A stretch of 64,000 bases of DNA from Sungkyunkwania multivorans (GTDB lineage: Bacteria; Bacteroidota; Bacteroidia; Flavobacteriales; Flavobacteriaceae): assembly GCF_042675645.1 (NCBI RefSeq), contig NZ_JBHTJH010000025.1, positions 71,476 through 135,475 of the forward strand. The letters are read 5' to 3'. The notes below the pieces were generated by a model, which was not told the DNA's origin, ran no database searches, and worked only from the letters and a program-made list of their open reading frames with translations. Positions 9,357 to 17,722 of this stretch are shown here, in pieces. Position 1 is the first letter of the stretch; each line of letters starts with the position of its first letter. The position numbers and the translations under genes are program-made.

Positions 9357-10099
9357 AAGTCCAATTTCTTTTTACGCAGTTCAAAGTTTTGGCCCAAATA
9401 TACTTTGCGAACCATTTCATCGGCAGCCAGTTCTTCGGGCTTTCCTGCCTTCAGAATACTTCCTTCGAACATCAGATACGAACGCTCTGTGATCGCCAAA
9501 GTTTCCTGGACGTTGTGGTCGGTGATCAAGATTCCAATATTTTTGTTCTTTAGATGAGCCACGATTCGTTGGATGTCCTCTACCGCAACGGGGTCGACCC
9601 CAGCAAAAGGCTCATCCAACAACACAAACTTTGGGTCTGTCGCTAACGCACGAGCGATCTCTGTTCGTCTGCGCTCCCCACCCGAAAGCAGGTCTCCACG
9701 GTTCTTTCGGATATGTCCCAAACCAAACTCTTCGATCAGCGCTTCCATCTTCATCAGCTGTTCCTTTTTAGAGAGCTTGGTCAATTGAAGTACACTGAGA
9801 ATGTTGTCCTCGATACTCAACTTTCTGAAAACGGAGGCCTCCTGAGCCAGATATCCAATACCGCTTTGAGCACGTTTGTACATCGGATAGGTGGTGATGT
9901 CCTGATCGTCCAAGAAGATCTTCCCGTCATTGGGTTTTATCAGGCCAACGATCATATAAAAGGAGGTGGTCTTTCCAGCACCATTAGGGCCAAGCAAACC
10001 AACGATCTCACCTTGATGGACTTCTAAGGAGATTCCTTTTACTACCTTACGTCCTTTGTAGGACTTCATTATGTTGTCTGCGCGTAAAATCATGGACAT
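9353..10099 (-). CDS. lptB: LPS export ABC transporter ATP-binding protein LptB
   Basis: Cytoplasmic ATPase of the LptB2FG complex that extracts lipopolysaccharide from the inner membrane. The 248 residues carry Walker A GPNGAGKTT (37-45), signature LSGGERRR (138-145) and Walker B with D-loop LLDEPFAGVDP (160-170); AGVDPVAVEDI after Walker B is characteristic of LptB. The length is normal. It lies 133 bases downstream of the kdsD-tatC-decarboxylase run on the same strand. The pairing with kdsD (Kdo precursor synthesis) makes sense for LPS biogenesis. The permeases LptF/G are not in the window. Confidence 0.93.
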   Translation of the reverse strand: MSMILRADNIMKSYKGRKVVKGISLEVHQGEIVGLLGPNGAGKTTSFYMIVGLIKPNDGKIFLDDQDITTYPMYKRAQSGIGYLAQEASVFRKLSIEDNILSVLQLTKLSKKEQLMKMEALIEEFGLGHIRKNRGDLLSGGERRRTEIARALATDPKFVLLDEPFAGVDPVAVEDIQRIVAHLKNKNIGILITDHNVQETLAITERSYLMFEGSILKAGKPEELAADEMVRKVYLGQNFELRKKKLDF

Positions 10100-10232
10100 T
10101 CCGTTTCGGCTTCAAAAATAGACAAAAATTGGGGACTGGGTGATGGGTGTTCGTCTATGGGTAGAAGTTTATCATGAATTTAACAAGCGCGTTGCCCATC
10201 CAAACTTGAACCCAAAAATTTCAACCTTCAGT

Positions 10233-10583
10233 CTAAGAATCTTTCGCTTCCAAGGCGTCCCAAAATTCGTAGGCACGGCGGAGGTGCGGAATTACGATGG
10301 TTCCCCCTACTAGCGTGGCGATACCTAGAGACTCGAAAACTTCCTCTTTGGTAACCCCTTCTTTATGGCATGATTCTAAATGGTAGCGTACACAATCATC
10401 GCAACGTAACACCGCAGAGGCTACTAGCCCCAGAAGTTCTTTGGTCTTTACGTCAAGTGCACCGGGCATGTACGCATTGGTATCAAGGTTGAAGATCCTC
10501 TTAATGATCTTATTATTGTCTTCTAGGATACGGTCGTTCATCTTAGAACGATACGCATTGAACTCATCTACGATATCAGCCAT
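10233..10583 (-). CDS. Carboxymuconolactone decarboxylase family protein (AhpD-like)
   Basis: Small 116-residue all-helical protein of the CMD/AhpD superfamily. The redox-type motif CDDCVRYH puts a CxxC pair at residues 61 and 64 with a histidine at 68, as in AhpD-like peroxidase partners rather than true decarboxylases. It also shows the conserved segments KTKELLGLVASAV and TKEEVFESLGIA. Its start overlaps the end of tatC by 8 bases, so the two are translationally coupled. A thiol-redox role is inferred from the CxxC motif only. Confidence 0.85.
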   Translation of the reverse strand: MADIVDEFNAYRSKMNDRILEDNNKIIKRIFNLDTNAYMPGALDVKTKELLGLVASAVLRCDDCVRYHLESCHKEGVTKEEVFESLGIATLVGGTIVIPHLRRAYEFWDALEAKDS

Positions 10584-11406
10584 TTCTTAAAGCTTTCTTT
10601 TCTTGATTTCTTACAACGATCTTTGTGACCAAGATACTTATCTCGTATAAGATCACGATGGGGATGCTCACGATCACTTGACTGGCAATATCGGGTGGCG
10701 TAATAATGGCCGATGCGATCAAGACCAATACAAAGGCATGTTTTCTGTATTTTCTAAGGAATGCAGGCGTGACCAGACCTAATTTTGCCAAGAAGTAAAT
10801 GATGATCGGCAACTCAAAAATGATACCACCAGCGAGTATGGTAGAGCGGATGATCGCAATATAACTGCTATAGGTAGGATTATTCACTGCATCATTGCCA
10901 AGCGAATAACCTCCTAGAAAGTTCACCGAAAGTGGCGCGATCACATAGTAGCCAAAAAGCACTCCGAGGAAGAACAACAAAGAACCGATAGAGATAAAGG
11001 CTCCGGCGTACTTGCGTTCGTTGTCGTGCAATCCTGGTTTTATAAATCTCCAGATCTCAAAAAGTACAAATGGGAAAGCCAAGATAAACCCTAGGGTGAT
11101 CGAGGTCCAGATATGAATGGAAAAAGGAGAGGCCATTTGCGTATGCTGAACTTTAAAAGGCATTTCGGTAACGCAGAGCCCATCGTTCAATCCCAGATTT
11201 TGCGAAAGATTGCAAAAAAACTGATACGTCGCAAAATCTACTTTTCGCGGGCCATCTATTAAGGTGTTAAAGACAAAGCTTTTAAAGAAGAACACGACGA
11301 CGGCCGCAATTAGAATGGCCACACTTGCACGTATCAAATGCCAGCGTAATTCTTCGAGATGGTCTAGAAAAGACATCTCATTGGGGTCTTTCTTCGCCTT
11401 TGCCAT
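10576..11406 (-). CDS. tatC: Sec-independent protein translocase subunit TatC
   Basis: Core receptor of the twin-arginine translocase in the inner membrane. The 276 residues show the canonical N-terminus MSFLDHLEELRWHLIR, six hydrophobic helices and the conserved FEIWRFIKPGL and LLFFLGVLFGY segments. There is an extra periplasmic loop (about residues 50-85, with two cysteines) between the first two helices, as often seen in Bacteroidota. It begins inside the kdsD stop (TGATG, one-base overlap) and overlaps the decarboxylase gene by 8 bases, so kdsD, tatC and the decarboxylase form one operon. No tatA is present in the window. Confidence 0.95.
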   Translation of the reverse strand: MAKAKKDPNEMSFLDHLEELRWHLIRASVAILIAAVVVFFFKSFVFNTLIDGPRKVDFATYQFFCNLSQNLGLNDGLCVTEMPFKVQHTQMASPFSIHIWTSITLGFILAFPFVLFEIWRFIKPGLHDNERKYAGAFISIGSLLFFLGVLFGYYVIAPLSVNFLGGYSLGNDAVNNPTYSSYIAIIRSTILAGGIIFELPIIIYFLAKLGLVTPAFLRKYRKHAFVLVLIASAIITPPDIASQVIVSIPIVILYEISILVTKIVVRNQEKKALRNG

Positions 11407-12371
11407 CAGATGATTCCTTCTTTAATAAGATTATGGAGATGTACGACCCCCGCATATTTACCATGGTCTACCGCTAATAACTGACTGATGTCATGCTCTT
11501 CGAGCATATCCAGTGCATCCACGGCCATCGCATCATTATCGATGAGCTTGGGAGTGGAGGACATGATATCTTTTGCCGTAAGTCCGTTGATATTATCATG
11601 TTTGGAGAGCATCCTTCTTATATCACCATCTGTGACGATCCCTATGACCTGCTGGTCCTCGATAACCGCGGTAACACCCAACATCTTTTCCGAGATCTCA
11701 ACGATGACGTCTTTTACAGGGGCATCGGCACCTACCTGTGGCTTCAAGTTACTGCCGGTAATATCACTGACTCTCAAATAGAGTTTTTTGCCCAGCGAGC
11801 CGCCAGGATGATACTTTGCAAAATCTTTACTGCTAAATCCTTTTAAGTCCAATAACGCTATTGCAAGGGCATCACCGATGACCAATTGTGCCGTGGTACT
11901 TGTGGTCGGCGCCAAATTATTCGGACATGCTTCCTTCTCCACATAAGCATGCAGAATATGGTCCGCCTGCTGCCCTAAAAATGATTCTTTATTGGAAGTG
12001 ATCGCTATTAATTTGTTAGGCCCGTTCTTTATAAGTGGCACTAGCACTTTGATCTCTGGGGTGTTACCACTCTTAGAAATACAGATCACCACATCATCAT
12101 CCAATATAGTGCCTAGATCTCCATGGATGGCATCTGCAGCGTGCATAAAGATGGCAGGAGTTCCGGTAGAGTTCATCGTGGCAACAATTTTTGTGGCAAT
12201 AATGGCACTTTTCCCTATTCCCGTGACGATAACCCTTCCTTTAGATCGATAGATCAGCTCTGTCGCCTCGGCAAAATCCTCATCGATGAGCGTGGCAAGG
12301 TGTGTGATCGCTTCTGCCTCAGATCTTATCGTTTGTTTGGCCGAAGAAATGATCTTATCCCTAATGTTCAA
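11406..12371 (-). CDS. kdsD: KpsF/GutQ family sugar-phosphate isomerase (D-arabinose 5-phosphate isomerase)
   Basis: Cytoplasmic isomerase converting ribulose 5-phosphate to arabinose 5-phosphate for Kdo synthesis. The 321 residues have a SIS domain (about 35-170, with GIGKSAIIATKIVATMNSTG and ICISKSGNTPEI) followed by two CBS repeats (about 205-321). The family segment YHPGGSLGKKL joins the two parts. The start is a TTG at 12371: an in-frame TAA lies two codons upstream and the family N-terminus (NIRDKIIS) begins right after it. It is divergent from recQ, with TACATTTG on the - strand (12428-12435) as the probable -7 element. It heads the tatC/decarboxylase operon. Confidence 0.9.
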   Translation of the reverse strand: MNIRDKIISSAKQTIRSEAEAITHLATLIDEDFAEATELIYRSKGRVIVTGIGKSAIIATKIVATMNSTGTPAIFMHAADAIHGDLGTILDDDVVICISKSGNTPEIKVLVPLIKNGPNKLIAITSNKESFLGQQADHILHAYVEKEACPNNLAPTTSTTAQLVIGDALAIALLDLKGFSSKDFAKYHPGGSLGKKLYLRVSDITGSNLKPQVGADAPVKDVIVEISEKMLGVTAVIEDQQVIGIVTDGDIRRMLSKHDNINGLTAKDIMSSTPKLIDNDAMAVDALDMLEEHDISQLLAVDHGKYAGVVHLHNLIKEGII

Positions 12372-12390
12372 AACTTAATATTTTATTGGG

Positions 12391-12421
12391 TTTGTTAAAA
12401 GTAAAGAAAGTTTTATCTTTA
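12391..12421 (+). promoter_or_regulatory. Promoter for recQ (Bacteroidota consensus)
   Basis: TTTG at 12391-12394, exactly 19 bases, then TATCTTTA at 12414-12421. This matches the Bacteroidota primary sigma consensus TTTG-N19-TAnnTTTG except for the last base. It lies 36 bases before the recQ ATG. Confidence 0.6.
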
Positions 12422-12427
12422 GTAGTG

Positions 12428-12435
12428 CAAATGTA
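12428..12435 (-). promoter_or_regulatory. Probable -7 element for kdsD operon
   Basis: Read on the - strand this is TACATTTG, a full match to TAnnTTTG, about 57 bases upstream of the kdsD TTG start. The -33 box at the right spacing is only T-rich. The recQ promoter lies between this element and kdsD, so the two promoters overlap and may interfere with each other. Confidence 0.45.
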
Positions 12436-12457
12436 TATAAAATAGTAAAAAGATAGG

Positions 12458-14659
12458 ATGGGTTCCCCGGAATTTGACGTACACAAGGAGCTAAAAAAAC
12501 ATTTTGGTTTTGGCAATTTCAAAGGTTTACAGGAAGAGGTTGTAAAAAGCGTGATCGAAGGAAAAAACACCTTCGTTATCATGCCAACGGGTGGGGGGAA
12601 ATCCCTATGTTATCAGCTACCAGCATTGGTCAAGGAAGGAACCGCGATCGTGGTTTCACCTTTAATAGCACTCATGAAGAATCAGGTGGATGCCTTGCGA
12701 GGCATCTCTGAGGTCGAAGGTATCGCTCATGTGCTCAATTCATCATTGACCAAAGCGGAGATCGTCAAAGTTAAAAGTGACATTTCTGCGGGAGTTACAA
12801 AACTGCTCTACGTGGCACCCGAATCACTCACCAAAGAAGAAAACATAGAATTTTTACGCTCGGTGCCTATTTCATTCATGGCAGTGGATGAAGCCCATTG
12901 TATCTCCGAGTGGGGACACGACTTTAGGCCAGAATATCGCAATCTTAAGAAGATCATAGAGCGCATCGGTGATGATATTCCGATCGTAGGTCTTACCGCA
13001 ACGGCCACTCCCAAGGTACAAGAAGATATACTAAAGAATTTGGGGATGATCGACGCTCGGACATTTAAAGCATCCTTCAATAGGCCCAATCTTTTTTATG
13101 AAGTTCGCCCAAAGACTAAGAATGTTGATGCAGACATTATACGTTTTGTAAAACAAAATGAAGGCAAATCCGGTATCATCTATTGCCTCTCGAGAAAGCG
13201 TGTGGAAGAGTTGGCGCAGGTGCTTCAAGTGAATGGCATCAAAGCAGTGCCTTATCATGCTGGACTCGACGCCAAGACCAGAGCAAAGCATCAAGACATG
13301 TTCTTAATGGAAGACGTCGACGTGGTGGTGGCGACCATTGCGTTTGGAATGGGAATCGACAAGCCCGACGTTCGTTTTGTAATCCATCACGATATTCCCA
13401 AAAGTATTGAAAGCTACTATCAAGAAACGGGACGCGCTGGTAGAGATGATGGGGAAGGGCATTGCTTGGCCTATTATTCCTACAAAGATATAGAAAAGTT
13501 AGAAAAGTTCATGGCTGGGAAACCTGTAGCTGAACAGGAGATTGGACATGCATTGCTGCAGGAGATGGTGGCCTATGCAGAGACTTCCATGTCCAGACGA
13601 AAGTTTATCCTTCACTATTTTGGGGAGGAGTTTGACGAAGTCAATGGTGAAGGTGCAGACATGGATGACAATGTTCGCAACCCAAAGAAAAAACATGAGG
13701 CCAAAGATGAGGTCGTAACGCTCTTGAAGGTCGTTCAGGAAACGAATGAAAAGTATAAGAGTAAGGAAGTGGTGAATACCTTGATAGGAAAGTCCAACGC
13801 CTTGATGAAATCTCACAAGACGGATGAAAAGGATTTCTTTGGCATGGGAAAAGCCCAGGATGGTAAATATTGGATGGCACTCATCCGTCAGGTCTTGGTC
13901 GCAGGTTTACTCAGAAAAGATATTGAGACCTACGGTGTCCTCAAGCTTACAGATGCAGGGGTCGAATTTCTAAAAGCGCCTTCTTCTTTCATGATGACCG
14001 AAGATCACACCTATGTCCAAGCAGATACCGATGATGTGATAACTGGTGATAAGAGCGGAGGTGGAGCAGCCGATGAAAAATTGTTGAAGCTGTTAAAGGA
14101 CCTTCGTAAAAAAGTTGCGCAAAAAAGGAATGTTCCGCCGTTTGCTGTGTTTCAAGAGATGTCACTAGAAGACATGGCCTTGAAATATCCTGTGAATATC
14201 GAGGAGATGAAAAATGTGAATGGTGTTGGTGAGGGAAAGGCTAAGAAATTCGGTAAGGACTTTGTAGAATTGATAGCACAATACGTTGAGGAGAACGATA
14301 TCGTGCGTCCAGATGATCTTGTGGTGAAAAGTACAGGGGCCAATTCGGCCTTAAAACTTTATATCATCCAAAATGTGGATCGAAAACTACCACTGGATGA
14401 TATCGCAGCTGCGAAAGGACTTAAAATGGAGGATGTGATGAAAGAGATGGAGCAGATCGTCTACAGCGGGACAAAATTGAACATCGATTATTGGGTGGAC
14501 GAAATCTTGGACGAGGACCAACAAGAGGAATTGCACGAATATTTTATGGAAACCGAGGACGATAAGATCTCATTGGCACTAGAAGAGTTTGATGGCGACT
14601 ATGAAGATGAGGAGCTTCGACTATACCGTATTAAGTTTATCAGCGAGGTGGCAAATTGA
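12458..14659 (+). CDS. recQ: ATP-dependent DNA helicase RecQ
   Basis: 3'-5' DNA helicase for repair and recombination, 733 residues. Helicase core: motif I GGGKS at 45-49, DEAH at 144-147, GLTATATP near 178-185 and motif VI QETGRAGRD at 322-330. A winged-helix region follows, then an HRDC domain around 545-620 (LRKKVAQKRNVPPFAVFQ, NVNGVGEGKAKKFG) and an acidic tail. The zinc-binding part of the RQC domain keeps SRRKFILHYFGEEF but has no cysteines: the usual first Cys position reads Met 378 and the CxxC region reads EGADMDDN. The acidic C-terminal extension of about 110 residues is longer than in E. coli RecQ. It is convergent with the reductase gene that follows. Confidence 0.93.
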   Translation: MGSPEFDVHKELKKHFGFGNFKGLQEEVVKSVIEGKNTFVIMPTGGGKSLCYQLPALVKEGTAIVVSPLIALMKNQVDALRGISEVEGIAHVLNSSLTKAEIVKVKSDISAGVTKLLYVAPESLTKEENIEFLRSVPISFMAVDEAHCISEWGHDFRPEYRNLKKIIERIGDDIPIVGLTATATPKVQEDILKNLGMIDARTFKASFNRPNLFYEVRPKTKNVDADIIRFVKQNEGKSGIIYCLSRKRVEELAQVLQVNGIKAVPYHAGLDAKTRAKHQDMFLMEDVDVVVATIAFGMGIDKPDVRFVIHHDIPKSIESYYQETGRAGRDDGEGHCLAYYSYKDIEKLEKFMAGKPVAEQEIGHALLQEMVAYAETSMSRRKFILHYFGEEFDEVNGEGADMDDNVRNPKKKHEAKDEVVTLLKVVQETNEKYKSKEVVNTLIGKSNALMKSHKTDEKDFFGMGKAQDGKYWMALIRQVLVAGLLRKDIETYGVLKLTDAGVEFLKAPSSFMMTEDHTYVQADTDDVITGDKSGGGAADEKLLKLLKDLRKKVAQKRNVPPFAVFQEMSLEDMALKYPVNIEEMKNVNGVGEGKAKKFGKDFVELIAQYVEENDIVRPDDLVVKSTGANSALKLYIIQNVDRKLPLDDIAAAKGLKMEDVMKEMEQIVYSGTKLNIDYWVDEILDEDQQEELHEYFMETEDDKISLALEEFDGDYEDEELRLYRIKFISEVAN

Positions 14660-14670
14660 TATGATGACAG

Positions 14671-15726
14671 CTATCGTTTAATGCGTATGGCTCGCAAAAG
14701 ATCTTTAGACCTTATAGGATGTCTAGAGACCTTTTCAAGATTCTTCTTTTCGGCCGTTATTATCAAAGAGACGATCATTTTGTTAGCGGGGCATGCTATC
14801 TCCAGTTTTTCAGCAGCCTTCACAATAGCGCCATTTAAATGCGCGATCTCCGTCTTTTTTCCTTGAGAAAGGTCCCACCACATCGAAGTACGCACATTGG
14901 GGTCGATGGTCAACATTTTATTGGCAACCAACTTAAACAGAAAATTAGGAAGACTTAGGACCAACGGAAGATATTTGCCCGGTACTGCCGTTACTTTTGG
15001 AAGCTGAATATTTTGCACCTTGGTCACCGCCAGCAATTCTCGCATCATGGCGGCAATAACCAGTCGATAGTTACGGTCCTCTAACATTTGTTTCACGGGG
15101 ATATCTGCCAACGCATTGACACTATTGCCGAGATTCAACTGTAATTTTGCCCATAATAAGGCCTGCATATTATTGGTCGTGGTGACCGACATCAAATCGC
15201 TATCGATGCTTTTGGCGACCGCTTCAATCATTTCTTTGTGTGCTGCCGGCGACATCTCAATGGCAAGTGTGCCTTCCGATCCACGATGAAGATGCCCGGG
15301 CGCTATCTCGGCAACATTGAAGGGAACCATCACCCGCAAGACAAGATTGTTTGGATAGTGTTCTTTGATGACCTCTTCAGATCCCAAGCCGTTCTGACAA
15401 CAAAATATAACTGTTTCTGGTTTAATAAAGCCTTTAATCTCTTTAGCCGCTTGCGCAATGGCCGTGCACTTTACCGTAAGCCAAAGAAAATCGCACCGCT
15501 CGCCGATGCTACTTTTTTCAACAAACCGAAGCTTGTTTATATGTGCAAGATTTCCCGCATAGTCCGTTAGCTTCAAGCCGTTTGCAAGCTTTTTAATGAT
15601 ATGTGGTTTGCATATCAATCCTACATCCATTCCTTTGGAACTTAGAACACCGCCGAGGTAGCATCCAATAAGTCCTGCCCCGAAGATGATATGCGATTTT
15701 CTCTTAGCGTCTTTAATGCTATTCAT
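14671..15726 (-). CDS. Ketopantoate reductase family oxidoreductase (PanE/ApbA-like)
   Basis: NADP-dependent oxidoreductase of the 2-dehydropantoate 2-reductase family, 351 residues. The Rossmann motif IIFGAGLIGCYLGG is near residues 14-27; LVLRVMVPFNVAE and the helical C-terminal domain with LLWAKLQLNLGNSVNAL fit the PanE fold (Lys in WAKL is the expected catalytic residue). Length is about 50 residues more than E. coli PanE. It may reduce ketopantoate in pantothenate synthesis, but relatives act on other 2-keto acids and no pan gene is adjacent, so the symbol is withheld. It is convergent with recQ with 11 bases between stops. Confidence 0.8.
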   Translation of the reverse strand: MNSIKDAKRKSHIIFGAGLIGCYLGGVLSSKGMDVGLICKPHIIKKLANGLKLTDYAGNLAHINKLRFVEKSSIGERCDFLWLTVKCTAIAQAAKEIKGFIKPETVIFCCQNGLGSEEVIKEHYPNNLVLRVMVPFNVAEIAPGHLHRGSEGTLAIEMSPAAHKEMIEAVAKSIDSDLMSVTTTNNMQALLWAKLQLNLGNSVNALADIPVKQMLEDRNYRLVIAAMMRELLAVTKVQNIQLPKVTAVPGKYLPLVLSLPNFLFKLVANKMLTIDPNVRTSMWWDLSQGKKTEIAHLNGAIVKAAEKLEIACPANKMIVSLIITAEKKNLEKVSRHPIRSKDLLRAIRIKR

Positions 15727-16034
15727 TCATTCTTAAGGGTTCGTTCTAAAGAGGTCTCAAAATTAAGCGGTAAAAGATGATAGTGCATGCTGTTCGTTTT
15801 ATCAAAAGGTGAATTGCTACGCTATTGATCATCAATTTTTAAAATTGCGTTTATCCTATTGTTGTGAACATCTTATCGTCGTTGTCATCTCAAAGATAAG
15901 TTTTCAATCTCTAAGTTTCCACGCTACGTTCATAGAGCTTTTATAGTTTCAAAAAGGCAGGTCGACAAAACCGCTTTCAACATTTTATGCTTCGCCGAAC
16001 AATCCTTACTTTTGCAGCCTAAAATAAATCGAGC
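15727..16034. promoter_or_regulatory. Divergent regulatory spacer before the peptidylprolyl isomerase gene
   Basis: About 308 bases between two divergent genes. The probable promoter of the + gene is TTTA at 15984-15987, 19 bases, then TACTTTTG at 16007-16014, about 20 bases before the ATG, so the leader is very short. A small inverted repeat (CTTATC/GATAAG) sits near 15870-15900. No gene is seen. Confidence 0.5.
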
Positions 16035-16967
16035 ATGGAAAACGGCATTTACGCAAAATTCAATACTACCAAAGGTGAGATCTTGGTAAAACTTACACAC
16101 GATAAAACCCCAGGTACCGTAGGTAACTTCGTTGGTCTTGCCGAGGGGCAATTAGAGAACGATGTGAAGCCTCAGGGTAAACCTTACTATGATGGTTTAA
16201 AATTTCACAGGGTGATACCAGATTTTATGATACAAGGGGGTTGCCCGCAGGGAACAGGTGTCGGTGGTCCTGGATATCAATTCGATGATGAATTTCATCC
16301 AGAATTAAAGCATTCTGGGCCAGGTGTATTATCCATGGCCAATGCAGGTCCTGGCACCAATGGGAGTCAATTTTTTATCACTCATGTGGAAACTGCTTGG
16401 TTAGATGGCAAACATACGGTGTTCGGATATGTTGTTGAAGGACAAGGTGTGGTAGATGCAGTAGCTCAAGGCGATATGATAGAAAGCTTGGAAATTGTAA
16501 GGGTAGGAGAGGAAGCAGAAGCTTGGAACGCCGTTGAGGCTTTTAGAACTTTTGAAGGTAGTCGCGAAAAACGTTTGGCAGAAGAAAAAGCACGTCAGGA
16601 AGCTGAGCTCGATAAATTAGCAGCTGGTTTCGATAAGACAGAAAGCGGATTGCGTTATAAGATCATCAACAAAGGAAATGGTGCCAAGGCCGAAAAAGGA
16701 CAAACCGTTTCGGTACATTACAAAGGGCAGTTGGCAGATGGGACGGTTTTCGATTCATCATACAAGCGCAATCAACCTATCGATTTTGCCTTGGGCGTAG
16801 GACAAGTGATCCCAGGCTGGGACGAAGGTATCAGCTTGTTGAATATCGGTGATAAGGCCCGCTTTGTGATTCCTTCACATTTAGCCTATGGCAGTCGTGG
16901 AGCTGGTGGGGTAATACCACCCGATGCGACCCTTGTCTTTGATGTAGAGCTGGTGAACGCAAAGTAA
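16035..16967 (+). CDS. Dual-family peptidylprolyl isomerase (cyclophilin-FKBP fusion)
   Basis: Protein-folding enzyme that interconverts cis and trans proline peptide bonds. The 310 residues contain two different PPIase folds. Residues 1-165 are a cyclophilin (FHRVIPDFMIQGGCPQGTG, FDDEFHPELKH, LSMANAGPGTNGSQFFIT). A charged helical linker of about 40 residues follows (EEKARQEAELDKL), then a C-terminal FKBP domain at about 205-310 (VSVHYKGQLADGTVFDSSY, VIPGWDEGISLL, FVIPSHLAYGSRGAGGVIPP). No signal peptide is seen, so it should be cytoplasmic. Such CyP-FKBP chains have been described in flavobacteria and spirochaetes as dual-family immunophilins. A dispersed palindromic repeat follows the stop and may act as its terminator. 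Confidence 0.95.
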   Translation: MENGIYAKFNTTKGEILVKLTHDKTPGTVGNFVGLAEGQLENDVKPQGKPYYDGLKFHRVIPDFMIQGGCPQGTGVGGPGYQFDDEFHPELKHSGPGVLSMANAGPGTNGSQFFITHVETAWLDGKHTVFGYVVEGQGVVDAVAQGDMIESLEIVRVGEEAEAWNAVEAFRTFEGSREKRLAEEKARQEAELDKLAAGFDKTESGLRYKIINKGNGAKAEKGQTVSVHYKGQLADGTVFDSSYKRNQPIDFALGVGQVIPGWDEGISLLNIGDKARFVIPSHLAYGSRGAGGVIPPDATLVFDVELVNAK

Positions 16968-16985
16968 AAAGCAATAAATAGGAAC

Positions 16986-17134
16986 AAAAGAGGCCTTCTA
17001 AAAGAATTAAGTAGAGTCATTGCGATTCACCGCAGGTGGAGAAGCAATCTGTATAACCTTCGTTAATGTTTAACAGATTCCTTCCCCAGAAGTCTCGAGG
17101 TCGGAATGACACTTTTTTAGACAGCCTCTTTTTT
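16986..17134. repeat. Nested palindromic dispersed repeat, copy A
   Basis: About 149 bases with inverted ends: the left end AGAGGCCTTCTAAAA pairs imperfectly with the right end TTTTTTAGACAGCCTCT. Inside lie AGTCATTGCGATTC...GAAGCAATCTGT and ACAGATTCCTTCCCC...GGAATGAC, which form inner arms. Copy B at 30378-30508 shares the outer ends (GAGGnTGTCTAAAAAA) and the inner words. It sits between the isomerase gene and the YfiT-like gene. The long hairpin with a T-run could terminate transcription. Confidence 0.75.
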
Positions 17135-17176
17135 GTGAAAAATAGTCGCTACCTTTAGTGTTCAATTCAACCAGAC

Positions 17177-17722
17177 ATGACCAATACCGAACTCGACCAT
17201 CTTCGTTATCCGATTGGGAAATTCGAAATGCCAGAAGAAATAACGGATCTCTATATCAAAGAATGGACCAACATTCTCGAACAATTTCCGACAAAACTCG
17301 AGAAATTGGTGATTGGGCTGTCCGAGGAACAATTGGACACGCCTTATAGGCCAGATGGCTGGACGGTGCGACAGGTGGTACATCATGTAGCAGATAGCCA
17401 TCATCATAGCTATACAAGGATCAAATGGGCACTTACCGAAGATAACCCGATGATCAAAGCGTATTTTGAAGCGCGTTGGGCGGAATTGACAGATACAAAG
17501 TTGGCACCGATCCGGATATCATTGGATCATTTGAAGGCACTTCATGTCAAATTGGTCTATCTTATCAAAGGGCTATCCGAAGAGGAGCTAAAGCGCACCT
17601 ATGTACACCCTGAAGATGATATGGAAGTAGATCTAAAAGAACATATAGGAAAATATGCATGGCATAGCGAGCATCATTTTCATCACATTAAAAACTTGTT
17701 AGAGCGGAAAGGGTGGCTTTAA
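17177..17722 (+). CDS. YfiT/BstA-like DinB-superfamily protein (putative metal-dependent hydrolase or thiol transferase)
   Basis: 181-residue four-helix-bundle protein of the DinB/YfiT group. Histidines suited to bind a divalent metal are in VRQVVHHVADSHHH (about residues 65-77) and in HSEHHFHHIKNLL near the C-terminus; the N-terminal DHLRYPIGKFE segment is typical of YfiT. In Bacillus the close relative BstA uses bacillithiol, but flavobacterial substrates are not established, so only the family is assigned. It starts about 40 bases after dispersed repeat A and its stop overlaps the convergent acetyltransferase by 4 bases. Confidence 0.85.
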   Translation: MTNTELDHLRYPIGKFEMPEEITDLYIKEWTNILEQFPTKLEKLVIGLSEEQLDTPYRPDGWTVRQVVHHVADSHHHSYTRIKWALTEDNPMIKAYFEARWAELTDTKLAPIRISLDHLKALHVKLVYLIKGLSEEELKRTYVHPEDDMEVDLKEHIGKYAWHSEHHFHHIKNLLERKGWL

